Source: Streptomyces broussonetiae
GTDB taxonomy: Bacteria; Actinomycetota; Actinomycetes; Streptomycetales; Streptomycetaceae
Direction: 5' to 3'
DNA length: 64,000 nt
NCBI RefSeq assembly: GCF_009796285.1
Contig: NZ_CP047020.1
Span: 4,340,001 to 4,404,000, forward strand
Shown: positions 52,478 to 61,150 of the stretch, one piece after another
Position numbering within the stretch: the first letter of the stretch is position 1
Layout: each line of letters begins with the position of its first letter
The notes under the pieces: model-generated
What the model was told of the DNA's origin: nothing
What the model saw: only the letters and a program-made list of their open reading frames with translations
The model's database searches: none
Made by a program: the position numbers and the translations under genes

Positions 52478-52987
52478 ATGAACACCACCCCCACACGTCA
52501 CACGGGACTCAGACTCGCCGCCGGAGTTCTCACCGGCATACTCGCTCTCTACATCGCCCTGGTCGCCCTCGGGAACATCACCGATTTCGGCACGAACCAG
52601 CAGTTCGTACGGCATGTCCTGGCGATGGACACGACCTTCAGGGACCACGACCTGATGTGGCGGGCCATCACCAGTACCGGCCTTCAGGACACCGCGTATG
52701 TCGCCATCATCGTGTGGGAGACCGTGGCAGCCCTGGTACTGATCTGGGGGACCTGGCTCTGGGCCTGGCGCAAAGACGACCTCGCCCGGCGCTGGTCCAC
52801 CTACGGGTTGCTGATGTTGCTGCTGCTGTTCGGTGCCGGGTTCATCGCGATCGGCGGCGAGTGGTTCGCGATGTGGCAGTCGAAGACGTGGAACGGCGAG
52901 GACGCCGCGATCCGTGTCTTCACGCTCGCCGGTGTCGCCCTCATCGTCAATCTCCTGCCCGGCGGACGGACTCAGGACGCTAGCTGA
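52478..52987 (+). CDS. DUF2165 small integral membrane protein
   Basis: A 169-residue protein with four membrane helices. The family pattern is YIALVALGNITDFGTNQQFV, AMDTTFRDHDLMWRAI, then TAYVAIIVWETVAALVLIWG, and near the end GGEWFAMWQSKTWNG. ATG 52478 has GGGGAG 9 bases upstream. Function of the family is unknown. It diverges from the ATPase-TPR gene. Confidence 0.9.
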   Translation: MNTTPTRHTGLRLAAGVLTGILALYIALVALGNITDFGTNQQFVRHVLAMDTTFRDHDLMWRAITSTGLQDTAYVAIIVWETVAALVLIWGTWLWAWRKDDLARRWSTYGLLMLLLLFGAGFIAIGGEWFAMWQSKTWNGEDAAIRVFTLAGVALIVNLLPGGRTQDAS

Positions 52988-53543
52988 CGACCGCCACCGT
53001 CGTCCCCTTGTCGCCGAACGCCCACAGGGCGGCGCCGTCCGCCTTGGGCATACGGACGCCGCCCAGCTTCTTGCCGTCGGCGGGGGGCGGCGAGGAGCCG
53101 TCCAGGGCGTTGGAGAAGGCGACGTTCACGCCGTCCACCTTGGTGAAGTACATGACGTGCTCGATCTCCACGCCGTCCGAGCCCTTGAGGGACTGGATGC
53201 GCAGGGTGACCGAGTAGCGGCCGGGCTGCGGGCTCACCGTGCCCGGCCACACCGCGAAGGTGCGGCCCGCCCGGCCGGTCGCGTCGACCAGCCACACCCG
53301 CTTCTCGCCGACGGAGTACACGATCCGGCGACCCTGGCCCGACGCGTCCGGCAGCGCGGGCGGCGCCGAGGCGTGCGGCGCGGTGGACGCGTGCGCGCCC
53401 GCCGACGCCGACGGCTTCTGATCGGCCACGGCGGCCGTGGGGTGCGGCCCGTGGTTCGCCTGGACGGCGAGGACGACGACGGCCGCGGTCGCGCCCGCCG
53501 TCAGGCCGGTGACCCAGGCCCAGGAGGGCAGTCGGGCAGCCAC
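52980..53543 (-). CDS. L,D-transpeptidase-like (YkuD) membrane protein lacking the catalytic cysteine
   Basis: A 187-residue protein with a signal-anchor (~9-28), an Ala/Ser/His-rich linker and a C-terminal domain that follows the YkuD strand order: RRIVYSVGEKRVWLVDATGR, TFAVWPGTVSPQPGRYSVT, NVAFSNALDG, and LGGVRMPKADGAALWAFGDK before a final TTVAVV. In active enzymes the penultimate motif reads (S/H)GCxRM with catalytic Cys and an upstream His; here it is LGGVRM, and no HG motif is visible. It is probably non-catalytic, perhaps a peptidoglycan-binding or regulatory relative. It overlaps the convergent DUF2165 gene by 8 bp. Confidence 0.75.
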   Translation of the reverse strand: MAARLPSWAWVTGLTAGATAAVVVLAVQANHGPHPTAAVADQKPSASAGAHASTAPHASAPPALPDASGQGRRIVYSVGEKRVWLVDATGRAGRTFAVWPGTVSPQPGRYSVTLRIQSLKGSDGVEIEHVMYFTKVDGVNVAFSNALDGSSPPPADGKKLGGVRMPKADGAALWAFGDKGTTVAVVS

Positions 53544-53636
53544 GGGTACGCATCTCCTCCGCTACGGGGCCCCGTCTCAGGTCCGGGGTCGGATCATCGT
53601 ACTCAGTCTCCTTCCGGGGCCATGACGGCTCCGCCC

Positions 53637-56222
53637 TCAGTCCAGGACCGGCAGCAGTTCCGGCAGGTGGCCGTCGGAGGCCTCGGCCGCCCGCTGCCGC
53701 TCCTCGGGCACCTCGCCGTACAGGGTGGTGCGGGGCCGGGCCGGGCGGCCGGCCGCCTCCGCAACGGCGACGAGGTCGCGGACCGACTTGTACGAGCCGT
53801 ACGACGAGCCCGCCATGCGGGAGATCGTCTCCTCCATCAGCGTCCCGCCCAGGTCGTTCGCACCGGAGCGGAGCATCTCCGCCGCACCCTCGGTGCCGAG
53901 TTTGACCCAGCTTGTCTGGATGTTGGGGATCCAGGGGTGCAGCAGGAGCCGGGCCATGGCCGTCACCGCCCGGTTGTCCCGGGTGGAAGGACCCGGACGG
54001 GCGATGCCCGCCAGGTAGACCGGCGCGTTCGTGTGGATGAAGGGGAGGGTGACGAACTCGGTGAAACCGCCCGTCTCGCGCTGGATCCGGGCCAGGGTGC
54101 GCAGATGGCCGAGCCAGTGGCGGGGCTGGTCGACATGGCCGTACATCATCGTCGAGGAGGAGCGGATGCCCAGCTCATGGGCGGTGGTGATCACCTCGAT
54201 CCACGTGGCCGTCGGCAGCTTGCCCTTGGTCAGCACCCAGCGGACCTCGTCGTCCAGGATCTCCGCCGCCGTACCCGGGACGGAGTCCAGGCCCGCCTCC
54301 TTGGCCGCCGTCAGCCACTCGCGGATCGGCATCCCGGTGCGCGTCGCGCCGTTCACCACCTCCATGGGCGAGAAGGCGTGGACGTGCATCCCGGGAACCC
54401 GCTCCTTCACCGCCCTGGCGATGTCGAAGTACGCCGTGCCCGGCAGGTCGGGATGGATGCCGCCCTGCATGCACACCTCGACCGCGCCCACGTCCCAGGC
54501 CTGCTGGGCCCGGTCGGCGACCTGCTCCAGCGAGAGGGTGTAGGCGTCGGCGTCCGTGCGCCGCTGCGCGAAGGCACAGAAGCGGCAGCCGGTGTAGCAG
54601 ACGTTGGTGAAGTTGATGTTCCTGGTGACGATGTACGTCACGTCGTCGCCGACCGCCGACCTGCGCACGTCGTCCGCGATCCGGCACAGCGCGTCCAACG
54701 CCGGACCGTCCGCGTGCAGCAGGGCGAGCGCCTCGGTGTCGGTCAGCCTCGTCGGGTCGTCGGCCGCGGTGCGCAGCGCCTGCCGCACGTCGGTGTCGAT
54801 GCGCTGCGGGGTCATCCCGGGAGCCGCCGCCTCGCGCAGCGCCGCCCAGTCGCCGTACACCTCGTCGAAGTCCTCGCGCCGGTCGGCGGTGCGGCCCTCG
54901 GTGTCGATCGCCACGTGGAGATCCGTGCGGCCCGCCGCCGTGAACACCTCCTCCGGCTCCTGCCAGGGGTGCCCCTCGACCACCGCGTCCTCGCGGGCCA
55001 GCCCCGTCCGCGGGTCGGCGAGGGCGCTCACGTGCGGGCGCAGCCGCGGGTCCAGCCAGGGCTCGCCGCGGCGCACGAACTCCGGGTAGACGCAGAGGCG
55101 CTCGCGCAGCCGGAAACCGGCGGCCGCCGACTTCTCGGCCAGCTCCTCGATCTGCGGCCAGGGGCGCTCGGGATTGACGTGGTCGATGGTCAGGGGCGAC
55201 ACCCCGCCCCAGTCGTCGATGCCGGCGCCGATCAGCCGCTCGTACTCGGAGTCGACCAGGTTCGGCGGGGCCTGGAGGCAGGCCGACGGGCCCATGATGT
55301 GCCGGGCGACGGCCACCGTGGCGACCAGGTCGTCCAGTTCGGCGTCCGGCATGCCGCGCATCGCCGTGTCCGGCTTGGCGCGGAAGTTCTGGATGATCAG
55401 CTCCTGGATGCCGTGGTAGGCGCGGGAGACCTTCCGGAGCGCGAAGAGGGACTCGGCCCGCTCCTCGTACGTCTCACCGATGCCGATGAGCAGACCGGAG
55501 GTGAAGGGCACCGAGGAGCGGCCGGCGTCCTCCAGGACCCGCAGCCGTACGGCCGGTTCCTTGTCCGGGGAGCCGAAGTGCGGGCCGCCGGGCTCGGACC
55601 ACAGGCGGGTCGCGGTCGTCTCCAGCATCATGCCCATGGAGGGCGCGACGGGCTTGAGGCGCTGGAAGTCCGTCCAGGTCAGCACGCCCGGGTTGAGGTG
55701 GGGCAGCAGGCCCGTCTCCTCCAGGATGCGGACGGAGACGGCGCGGACGTAGGCGATGGTGTCGTCGTAGCCGTGCGCGTCGAGCCACTCGCGCGCCTCG
55801 GGCCAGCGCTCCTCCGGCTTGTCGCCGAGGGTGATGAGGGCTTCCTTGCAGCCGAGGGCGGCGCCCTTGCGGGCGATGTCCAGCACCTCGTCCGGGGACA
55901 TGAACATCCCGTGCCCGGCCCGGCGCAGCTTGCCGGGGACGGTGACGAAGGTGCAGTAGTGGCACTTGTCCCGGCACAGCCGCGTCAGCGGGATGAAGAC
56001 GCTCTTCGAGTACGTGATGACACCGGGCCTGCCCGCCTGCTCGAGACCCGCGTCCCGCACCCGGGCGGCCGACGCGGCGAGGTCGGTCAGATCCTCGCCG
56101 CGGGCCTGGAGCAGCACCGCGGTCTCGGCGACGTCGAGGGCGACACCGTCCCGGGCGCGTTTGAGGGCGCGACGCATGGAGTTCTCGGTCGGGCCGGTTC
56201 CGGAGGTCGCGGAAGTCGTCAT
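53637..56222 (-). CDS. fbiC: FbiC: 7,8-didemethyl-8-hydroxy-5-deazariboflavin synthase (CofG-CofH fusion)
   Basis: This 861-residue protein fuses two radical-SAM domains. The first (CofG part) has CRDKCHYC at ~83-90 and the second (CofH part) CYTGCRFC at ~540-547, each the CxxxCxxC motif for a [4Fe-4S] cluster. Together they join a tyrosine-derived and a pyrimidine substrate into FO, the chromophore of cofactor F420. Length and order match actinobacterial FbiC. The neighbourhood is rich in likely F420-using enzymes. The gene stands alone on the minus strand. Confidence 0.97.
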   Translation of the reverse strand: MTTSATSGTGPTENSMRRALKRARDGVALDVAETAVLLQARGEDLTDLAASAARVRDAGLEQAGRPGVITYSKSVFIPLTRLCRDKCHYCTFVTVPGKLRRAGHGMFMSPDEVLDIARKGAALGCKEALITLGDKPEERWPEAREWLDAHGYDDTIAYVRAVSVRILEETGLLPHLNPGVLTWTDFQRLKPVAPSMGMMLETTATRLWSEPGGPHFGSPDKEPAVRLRVLEDAGRSSVPFTSGLLIGIGETYEERAESLFALRKVSRAYHGIQELIIQNFRAKPDTAMRGMPDAELDDLVATVAVARHIMGPSACLQAPPNLVDSEYERLIGAGIDDWGGVSPLTIDHVNPERPWPQIEELAEKSAAAGFRLRERLCVYPEFVRRGEPWLDPRLRPHVSALADPRTGLAREDAVVEGHPWQEPEEVFTAAGRTDLHVAIDTEGRTADRREDFDEVYGDWAALREAAAPGMTPQRIDTDVRQALRTAADDPTRLTDTEALALLHADGPALDALCRIADDVRRSAVGDDVTYIVTRNINFTNVCYTGCRFCAFAQRRTDADAYTLSLEQVADRAQQAWDVGAVEVCMQGGIHPDLPGTAYFDIARAVKERVPGMHVHAFSPMEVVNGATRTGMPIREWLTAAKEAGLDSVPGTAAEILDDEVRWVLTKGKLPTATWIEVITTAHELGIRSSSTMMYGHVDQPRHWLGHLRTLARIQRETGGFTEFVTLPFIHTNAPVYLAGIARPGPSTRDNRAVTAMARLLLHPWIPNIQTSWVKLGTEGAAEMLRSGANDLGGTLMEETISRMAGSSYGSYKSVRDLVAVAEAAGRPARPRTTLYGEVPEERQRAAEASDGHLPELLPVLD

Positions 56223-56439
56223 TCTCCCACCATACGTTCGGCGTGATCAGGGCCTACGGCTCCATCCGGCCTGCCGGAAGCCACGGCGGAGCCGCACATC
56301 GACGCAGCCCGCGCCCCCGGCGGAGTGGGGAGGGGGGGGCGTGCGGTGCACGGCCGGCCGCGGGTGCGTCGTGACTGGTCGCGCCCACGGGGCGGAGCCG
56401 CAGCTCGACGCGGCCCCGCGCCCCTTCTTCCCGCACCGC

Positions 56440-57285
56440 CTACAGGAAGCTCGCGTAGTCGTCCAGCACCCGCAGCACCTCGGCCTCCCCCGCCGACGGC
56501 AACTGGAGTACGACCTCCTCGATGCCCAGCTCGGCGTAGTGGGCGAGCTTGCCCGGGGCGGGCAGGACCGCGTACGGGACGATGTGCAGGGCGGCGGGGT
56601 CGCGGCCCGCGTCCGCCCACACCGAGCGCAGGACGGGGAGGGACTCGGTGAGGCCCCGGCCACCGATCGGCAGCCAGCCGTCGGTGTACTCGGCGATGTG
56701 CGCGAACAGTTTGGGTCCGGCGGCGCCGCCGACGAGGGTGCGCGGGCCGGTGATCCGGCCGCGCGGCTTCTGCGCCGGCTTCGGGTGGGCGTGGCTGGCC
56801 CGTACGCTCCCGAACTCGCCCTCGTAGGACCTCGGTTCCTCGGCCCACAGTGCCTGCATGAGCCGGGTCCGGTCCCGGACCAGCTCCCGGCGGGCGCGCC
56901 AGTCGACGCCGTGGTCGGCCGCCTCCTCGACGTTCCAGCCGTAGCCGAGGCCGAGCGTGAGACGACCGCCGGACAGGTGGTCGAGGGTGGCGATCTGCTT
57001 GGCGAGGGCGATGGGGTCGTGCTGGGCGACGAGGGTGATGCCGGTGCCGAGGGTCAGCCGCTCGGTCACGGCGGCGGCCTGGCCGAGGGCGACGAAGGGG
57101 TCGAGGGTGCGGCCGTATTCGCGCGGGAGGTCGCCACCGGCCGGGTACGGGGTGGTCCGTTCGACGGGTATGTGGGTGTGCTCGGGCAGGTAGAGGCCGG
57201 CGTAGCCGCGCTGCTCGAGTTCGCGGGCGAGCCGGACCGGTGCGATGGTCTCGTCGGTGAGGAAGATGGTGACGGCGATACGCAT
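56440..57285 (-). CDS. LLM-class F420-dependent oxidoreductase
   Basis: A 281-residue luciferase-like protein: RLARELEQRGYAGLYLPEHT, ERLTLGTGITLVAQHDPIAL, ATLDHLSGGRLTLGLGYGWN, then GPRTLVGGAAGPKLFAHIAE. These are the core elements of the TIM-barrel F420-dependent group. It starts at ATG 57285. The nearby FbiC makes F420 use likely, but flavin use cannot be excluded. Confidence 0.88.
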   Translation of the reverse strand: MRIAVTIFLTDETIAPVRLARELEQRGYAGLYLPEHTHIPVERTTPYPAGGDLPREYGRTLDPFVALGQAAAVTERLTLGTGITLVAQHDPIALAKQIATLDHLSGGRLTLGLGYGWNVEEAADHGVDWRARRELVRDRTRLMQALWAEEPRSYEGEFGSVRASHAHPKPAQKPRGRITGPRTLVGGAAGPKLFAHIAEYTDGWLPIGGRGLTESLPVLRSVWADAGRDPAALHIVPYAVLPAPGKLAHYAELGIEEVVLQLPSAGEAEVLRVLDDYASFL

Positions 57286-57442
57286 GACCCATCTGTACCG
57301 GGCCGGAATCGCAGTGTCCATACCGACCGGTCGGCACAGCCTGGTTCGCACATCCGTGTCACGCGCATGACACGCAGCCGTTCGCCAACTCCCGTTCGCC
57401 AACCCCTTTCTCTTTCACGGGAGTTCACGCCGAGAGGGGAGA

Positions 57443-58969
57443 ATGACCGCCATGTGTGACGACACGCACGGCCAGGCCCAGGGCATCGGCAGACGCGCGC
57501 TGTTCGTGACGGGTGCCGCCGCTGCCCTTACGTTGGGAAGCGTGAGCTTCGCAGCGGCGGACGGTCAGCACCAGGAGACCCGGACGGTACGCGGCACCCT
57601 GCCGCCCGGCTCCCCCGACTTCGTGTACGTGCCGGTCGAAGTCCCCTCCGGCGTCCAGGAGATCAAGGTCTCCTACACCTACGACAAGCCCTCGGTCCCG
57701 GCCGGCACCCAGGGCAACGCCCTCGACATCGGCCTCTTCGACGACCGCGGCACCGAGCTGGGCGGCCGGGGCTTTCGCGGCTGGTCGGGCGGCGCCCGCA
57801 CGGAGTTCTTCGTGCGGGCCGACGACGCGACCCCGGGCTATGTCCCCGGCCCGGTACGGGAGGGCACCTGGTACGTCGCGCTGGGCCCCTACACGGTGGC
57901 GCCGCAGGGGCTGACGTACGAGCTGACGATCACCCTCACCTACGGCGCGGCGGGCCGGACACCGCACCCGGTGTACCCGCCCTCCCGGGCGAAGGGCCGG
58001 GGCCGGGACTGGTACCGGGGCGACTGCCATCTGCACTCCTGGTACTCCGACGGCCGCCGCACCCCGGCCGAGATCGCGGCCCTGGCGCGGGCGGCGGGCC
58101 TGGACTTCATCAACTCCTCGGACCACAACACCCACTCCTCGCACCCCCACTGGGCGGACCAGGCGGGCGACGATCTGCTGATCATGCTCGGCGAGGAGAT
58201 CACGACCCGCAACGGCCATGTGGTGGCGCTCGGCACGGAGCCCGGCACGTTCGTGGACTGGCGCTACCGGACCCGGGACAACCGCTGGGCCCGCTTCGCC
58301 CGGGACGTCCGCCGGGCCGGCGGCCTGGTCGTCCCCGCCCACCCGCACGCCACCTGCGTCGGCTGCGGCTGGAAGTTCGGCTTCGCCGAGGCGGACGCCG
58401 TGGAGGTGTGGAACGGCCCGTACACCCCGGACGACGAGGCGACCCTGGCCGAGTGGGACAACACCCTCGTCGCGGCCGTGCGGCAGGGGCGGGCCTGGCT
58501 CCCGGCGATGGGCAACAGCGACGCCCACCGCGACCCGGACGTCGTCGGCTCGCCCCAGACGGTCGTCCTCGCCGACGACCTGACCCGGGAGGCGATCCAG
58601 GAGGGCATCCGCTCGGGACGCTCGTACGTGGCCGAGTCGAAGAACGTCGTCCTCGGCTTCACGGTGACGGGCGGACGCGGGCGGCAGGCGGGCATCGGGG
58701 AGCGGCTGGAGGTGGCCGCCGACACCCCCGTGACCGTACGGCTGGAGGTCGCGGGCGCCCCGCGCTGCTCGGTCCGCTTCGTCACCGACCAGGGCGTGCT
58801 GTACACCAGCGATCCGCTGCCGGTGTCGGGCGCGGGCACGGTCGAGTGGCGTACGACGCCCACCTACGCGGCGTACGTGCGTGCCGAGGTGCGGCACGAG
58901 ACGGCGGCCGGGCCGGTGCCGGGGGCACTGGCGGCGTTCACGAACCCCGTCTTCCTCGGCACCGTGTGA
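57443..58969 (+). CDS. Tat-exported PHP-domain metallohydrolase (CehA/McbA-like)
   Basis: A 508-residue protein. A twin-arginine signal (GIGRRALFVTGAAAALTLGS) precedes a beta-sandwich domain of ~150 residues. The PHP-type metal site follows: DCHLHSWYSDG (~194), SDHNTHSS (~230), GEEITTRNGH (~252), PAHPHA and GNSDAHRD (~357). The C-terminal ~100 residues are beta-rich. CehA/McbA family members hydrolyse carbamates or phosphoesters. Export by Tat fits a protein that binds metal before secretion. Two candidate ATGs are three codons apart (57443, 57452). Confidence 0.88.
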   Translation: MTAMCDDTHGQAQGIGRRALFVTGAAAALTLGSVSFAAADGQHQETRTVRGTLPPGSPDFVYVPVEVPSGVQEIKVSYTYDKPSVPAGTQGNALDIGLFDDRGTELGGRGFRGWSGGARTEFFVRADDATPGYVPGPVREGTWYVALGPYTVAPQGLTYELTITLTYGAAGRTPHPVYPPSRAKGRGRDWYRGDCHLHSWYSDGRRTPAEIAALARAAGLDFINSSDHNTHSSHPHWADQAGDDLLIMLGEEITTRNGHVVALGTEPGTFVDWRYRTRDNRWARFARDVRRAGGLVVPAHPHATCVGCGWKFGFAEADAVEVWNGPYTPDDEATLAEWDNTLVAAVRQGRAWLPAMGNSDAHRDPDVVGSPQTVVLADDLTREAIQEGIRSGRSYVAESKNVVLGFTVTGGRGRQAGIGERLEVAADTPVTVRLEVAGAPRCSVRFVTDQGVLYTSDPLPVSGAGTVEWRTTPTYAAYVRAEVRHETAAGPVPGALAAFTNPVFLGTV

Positions 58970-59278
58970 TCACCGAGTCCCTCCCTCCCGGCCCGGGCCT
59001 GCCGATCCGGCGGCCCGGGCCAGAGGGCGGGCCGGACGGTCTGGTGCATGTGACCGGCGTCGTCGCCCGCGCCGTCCAGCGCGTGCGCCTGCCCGGACAT
59101 CCCGGACTTCGCCGTGCAGCCGTCCGCAGACGCGCCCATCACGCCCCCCGTTGCGTGGATAAAGACCGCAGGGGAGGCTGGCCCGCGACAGTTGCAGGAA
59201 CGTCCAGGCGTCACATGCCCCGCACGGGGCCGACACACCCTCACCGCCGTACGTCCGCCAGACCGGAGAAGGACCGAC
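58970..59278. other. Interval between the PHP hydrolase and the Ddn-like gene
   Basis: About 310 bp. I see no coding region beyond shadows and no clear hairpin. The right end carries AAGGA as ribosome binding site for the Ddn-like gene. Confidence 0.5.
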
Positions 59279-59674
59279 ATGTCAGGCCTCGCAGCACGCA
59301 AGCACCGCGTGGTGACCCTCTTCCAGCGGCACGTCGCCAACCCCCTGAACCGACGGCTGCCGTTCCAGACCCTCCTGGAGACCACCGGCCGAAGCTCCGG
59401 CCTGCCCCGGCAGACCCCCGTCGGCGGTCGCCGGGTCGGGGACGCCTTCTGGCTGGTCTCCGAGTTCGGCCACAAGGCGCAGTACATCCGCAACATCCAG
59501 GCCGACCCGAGGGTCCGCGTCCGCCTGTCCGGCCGCTGGCACCACGGCACCGCCCGACTCCTGCCCGACGACGACCCCGTCGCCCGGCTGCGCGCCCTGC
59601 CCTTCTTCAACAGCACGGCGGTACGGGCCTTCGGCACGGATCTGATGACGGTGCGGGTGGATCTGGAGGACTGA
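59279..59674 (+). CDS. Deazaflavin-dependent (Ddn-like) nitroreductase family protein
   Basis: A 131-residue split-barrel protein of the Ddn/FDOR family: QTLLETTGRSSGLPRQTPVG, then FWLVSEFGHKAQYIRNIQAD and PRVRVRLSGRWHHGTARLLP. The GRxSGxPRxTPV segment and the following WLVSEFG strand are the family signatures involved in F420 binding. ATG 59279 follows AAGGA. Likely an F420H2-dependent reductase of quinones or xenobiotics. Confidence 0.9.
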   Translation: MSGLAARKHRVVTLFQRHVANPLNRRLPFQTLLETTGRSSGLPRQTPVGGRRVGDAFWLVSEFGHKAQYIRNIQADPRVRVRLSGRWHHGTARLLPDDDPVARLRALPFFNSTAVRAFGTDLMTVRVDLED

Positions 59675-59698
59675 CGGGGCAGGACCGGGAGCCGGGGG

Positions 59699-61150
59699 TC
59701 AGCCCGGCCAGACGATGGCCTGCACCTCGCTGTAGGCGTGCAGGGCGTACGAGCCCACGTCCCGCCCCACCCCGCTCTTCTTGAACCCGCCGAACGGCGC
59801 CTCCATGTTGCGGCCGACGGTGTTGACCCCGACCCCGCCGGCCCGCAGCCGGCGGGCCACCCGGAAGGCGCGGGCGACGTCACCGGACCAGACGTAGTCG
59901 ATGAGCCCGTAGTCGGAGTCGTTGGCGAGGGCGACGCCCTCGTCCTCCTCGTCGAAGGGGATGACGCAGACCACCGGCCCGAAGATCTCCTCCCGGGCGG
60001 CCCGCATGTCGTTGGTGCAGTCGGCGAGCAGCGTCGGAGCGACGTAGAACCCGCGTTCCAGAAAAGGCCGTTCACCGCCCGCGACCACGGACGCGCCCTC
60101 CTTGCGGCCGAGTTCGACATAGGACTCCACCCGCGCCCGGTGCTCGGCCGAGATCACCGGCCCGACGACCGTGTCCGGCGCGGCCGGGTCCCCGACCTTC
60201 AACCGGCCCGCATATGCGGCCAGTTGCTCCACCAGCCGGTCGTACACCCCGCGCTGGGCCAGCACCCGGGTCGGTGCCGTGCAGATCTGCCCGCTGTAGA
60301 AGGAGAAGGTGGTGCCGATGCCGGCGACGGCCGAGCCGAGGTCGGCGTCGTCGAACACCAGGGCCGCGCCCTTGCCGCCCAGCTCCATCAGCTGGCGTTT
60401 CATGTCCCGCCCGCACACCTCGGCGATGCGCCGCCCGACGGCGGTGGAGCCGGTGAAGCTCACCATGTCCACGTCCTCGCAGGCCACCACCGCCTCGCCC
60501 ACGGCCACGTCCCGCCCCGACACGACGTTCACCACTCCGGGCGGCGCCCCGGCGGCCTCGAGCGCCTCGGCCATCCGGTAGACGGACAGGGGGTCCTGCG
60601 GGGCGGGTTTGACGACCACCGTGTTGCCCATGGCGAGCGCCGGGGCGACCTTCCCGGCCGGGTTGGCCCACGGGTTGTTGTAGGAGGTGACGCAGGTGAC
60701 GACCCCGACGGGCTGCCGCACGGCCAGTGCGCCCATCACACCGGCCCGGCCCATCGGACCGGCCTCGTTGATCTGCGGGGCGACGGCCCACTCGGCGGGC
60801 TCCACGCTCGCGTACCGGCGGAAGCGGGCGGCGGCCACCCCGACCTGCATCGCGCGGGCCGTCCCGGTGGTCGCCCCGGTCTCGGCGCGGGCCAGATCGG
60901 CGTACGGCGCCAGGTGGCCGCGGATGATCTCCGCCGCCCGTCCCAGCACCGCCGCCCGCTCCTCGGGCCGGGTCCGCGACCACGCCCCGAACGCCTCACG
61001 GGCCGCCGCGCAGGCCGCCCGTGCCTGCTCCGGCGAGGCCTCCGGCGCCCAGCCGGCACTCTCCTCGGTGGCCGGGTCGGTCACCGGGTAGTGGCCGCCG
61101 TCCGGCTCCACCCACTGCCCTCCGACGAACAGCCGCTGCCCCTCGCTCAC
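59699..61150 (-). CDS. Aldehyde dehydrogenase (NAD(P)-dependent)
   Basis: A 483-residue ALDH: VTSYNNPWANPAGKVAPALA (substrate/cofactor loop), KPAPQDPLS, FTGSTAVGRRI, MELGGKGAALV (general base Glu) and a catalytic Cys in YSGQICTAPTR. EIFGPVVCVIPF and GGFKKSGVGRD complete the family pattern. The GTG at 61150 overlaps the amidohydrolase stop (GTGA), so the two are translationally coupled. It probably oxidises an aldehyde intermediate of the pathway formed by this operon. Confidence 0.93.
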   Translation of the reverse strand: MSEGQRLFVGGQWVEPDGGHYPVTDPATEESAGWAPEASPEQARAACAAAREAFGAWSRTRPEERAAVLGRAAEIIRGHLAPYADLARAETGATTGTARAMQVGVAAARFRRYASVEPAEWAVAPQINEAGPMGRAGVMGALAVRQPVGVVTCVTSYNNPWANPAGKVAPALAMGNTVVVKPAPQDPLSVYRMAEALEAAGAPPGVVNVVSGRDVAVGEAVVACEDVDMVSFTGSTAVGRRIAEVCGRDMKRQLMELGGKGAALVFDDADLGSAVAGIGTTFSFYSGQICTAPTRVLAQRGVYDRLVEQLAAYAGRLKVGDPAAPDTVVGPVISAEHRARVESYVELGRKEGASVVAGGERPFLERGFYVAPTLLADCTNDMRAAREEIFGPVVCVIPFDEEDEGVALANDSDYGLIDYVWSGDVARAFRVARRLRAGGVGVNTVGRNMEAPFGGFKKSGVGRDVGSYALHAYSEVQAIVWPG

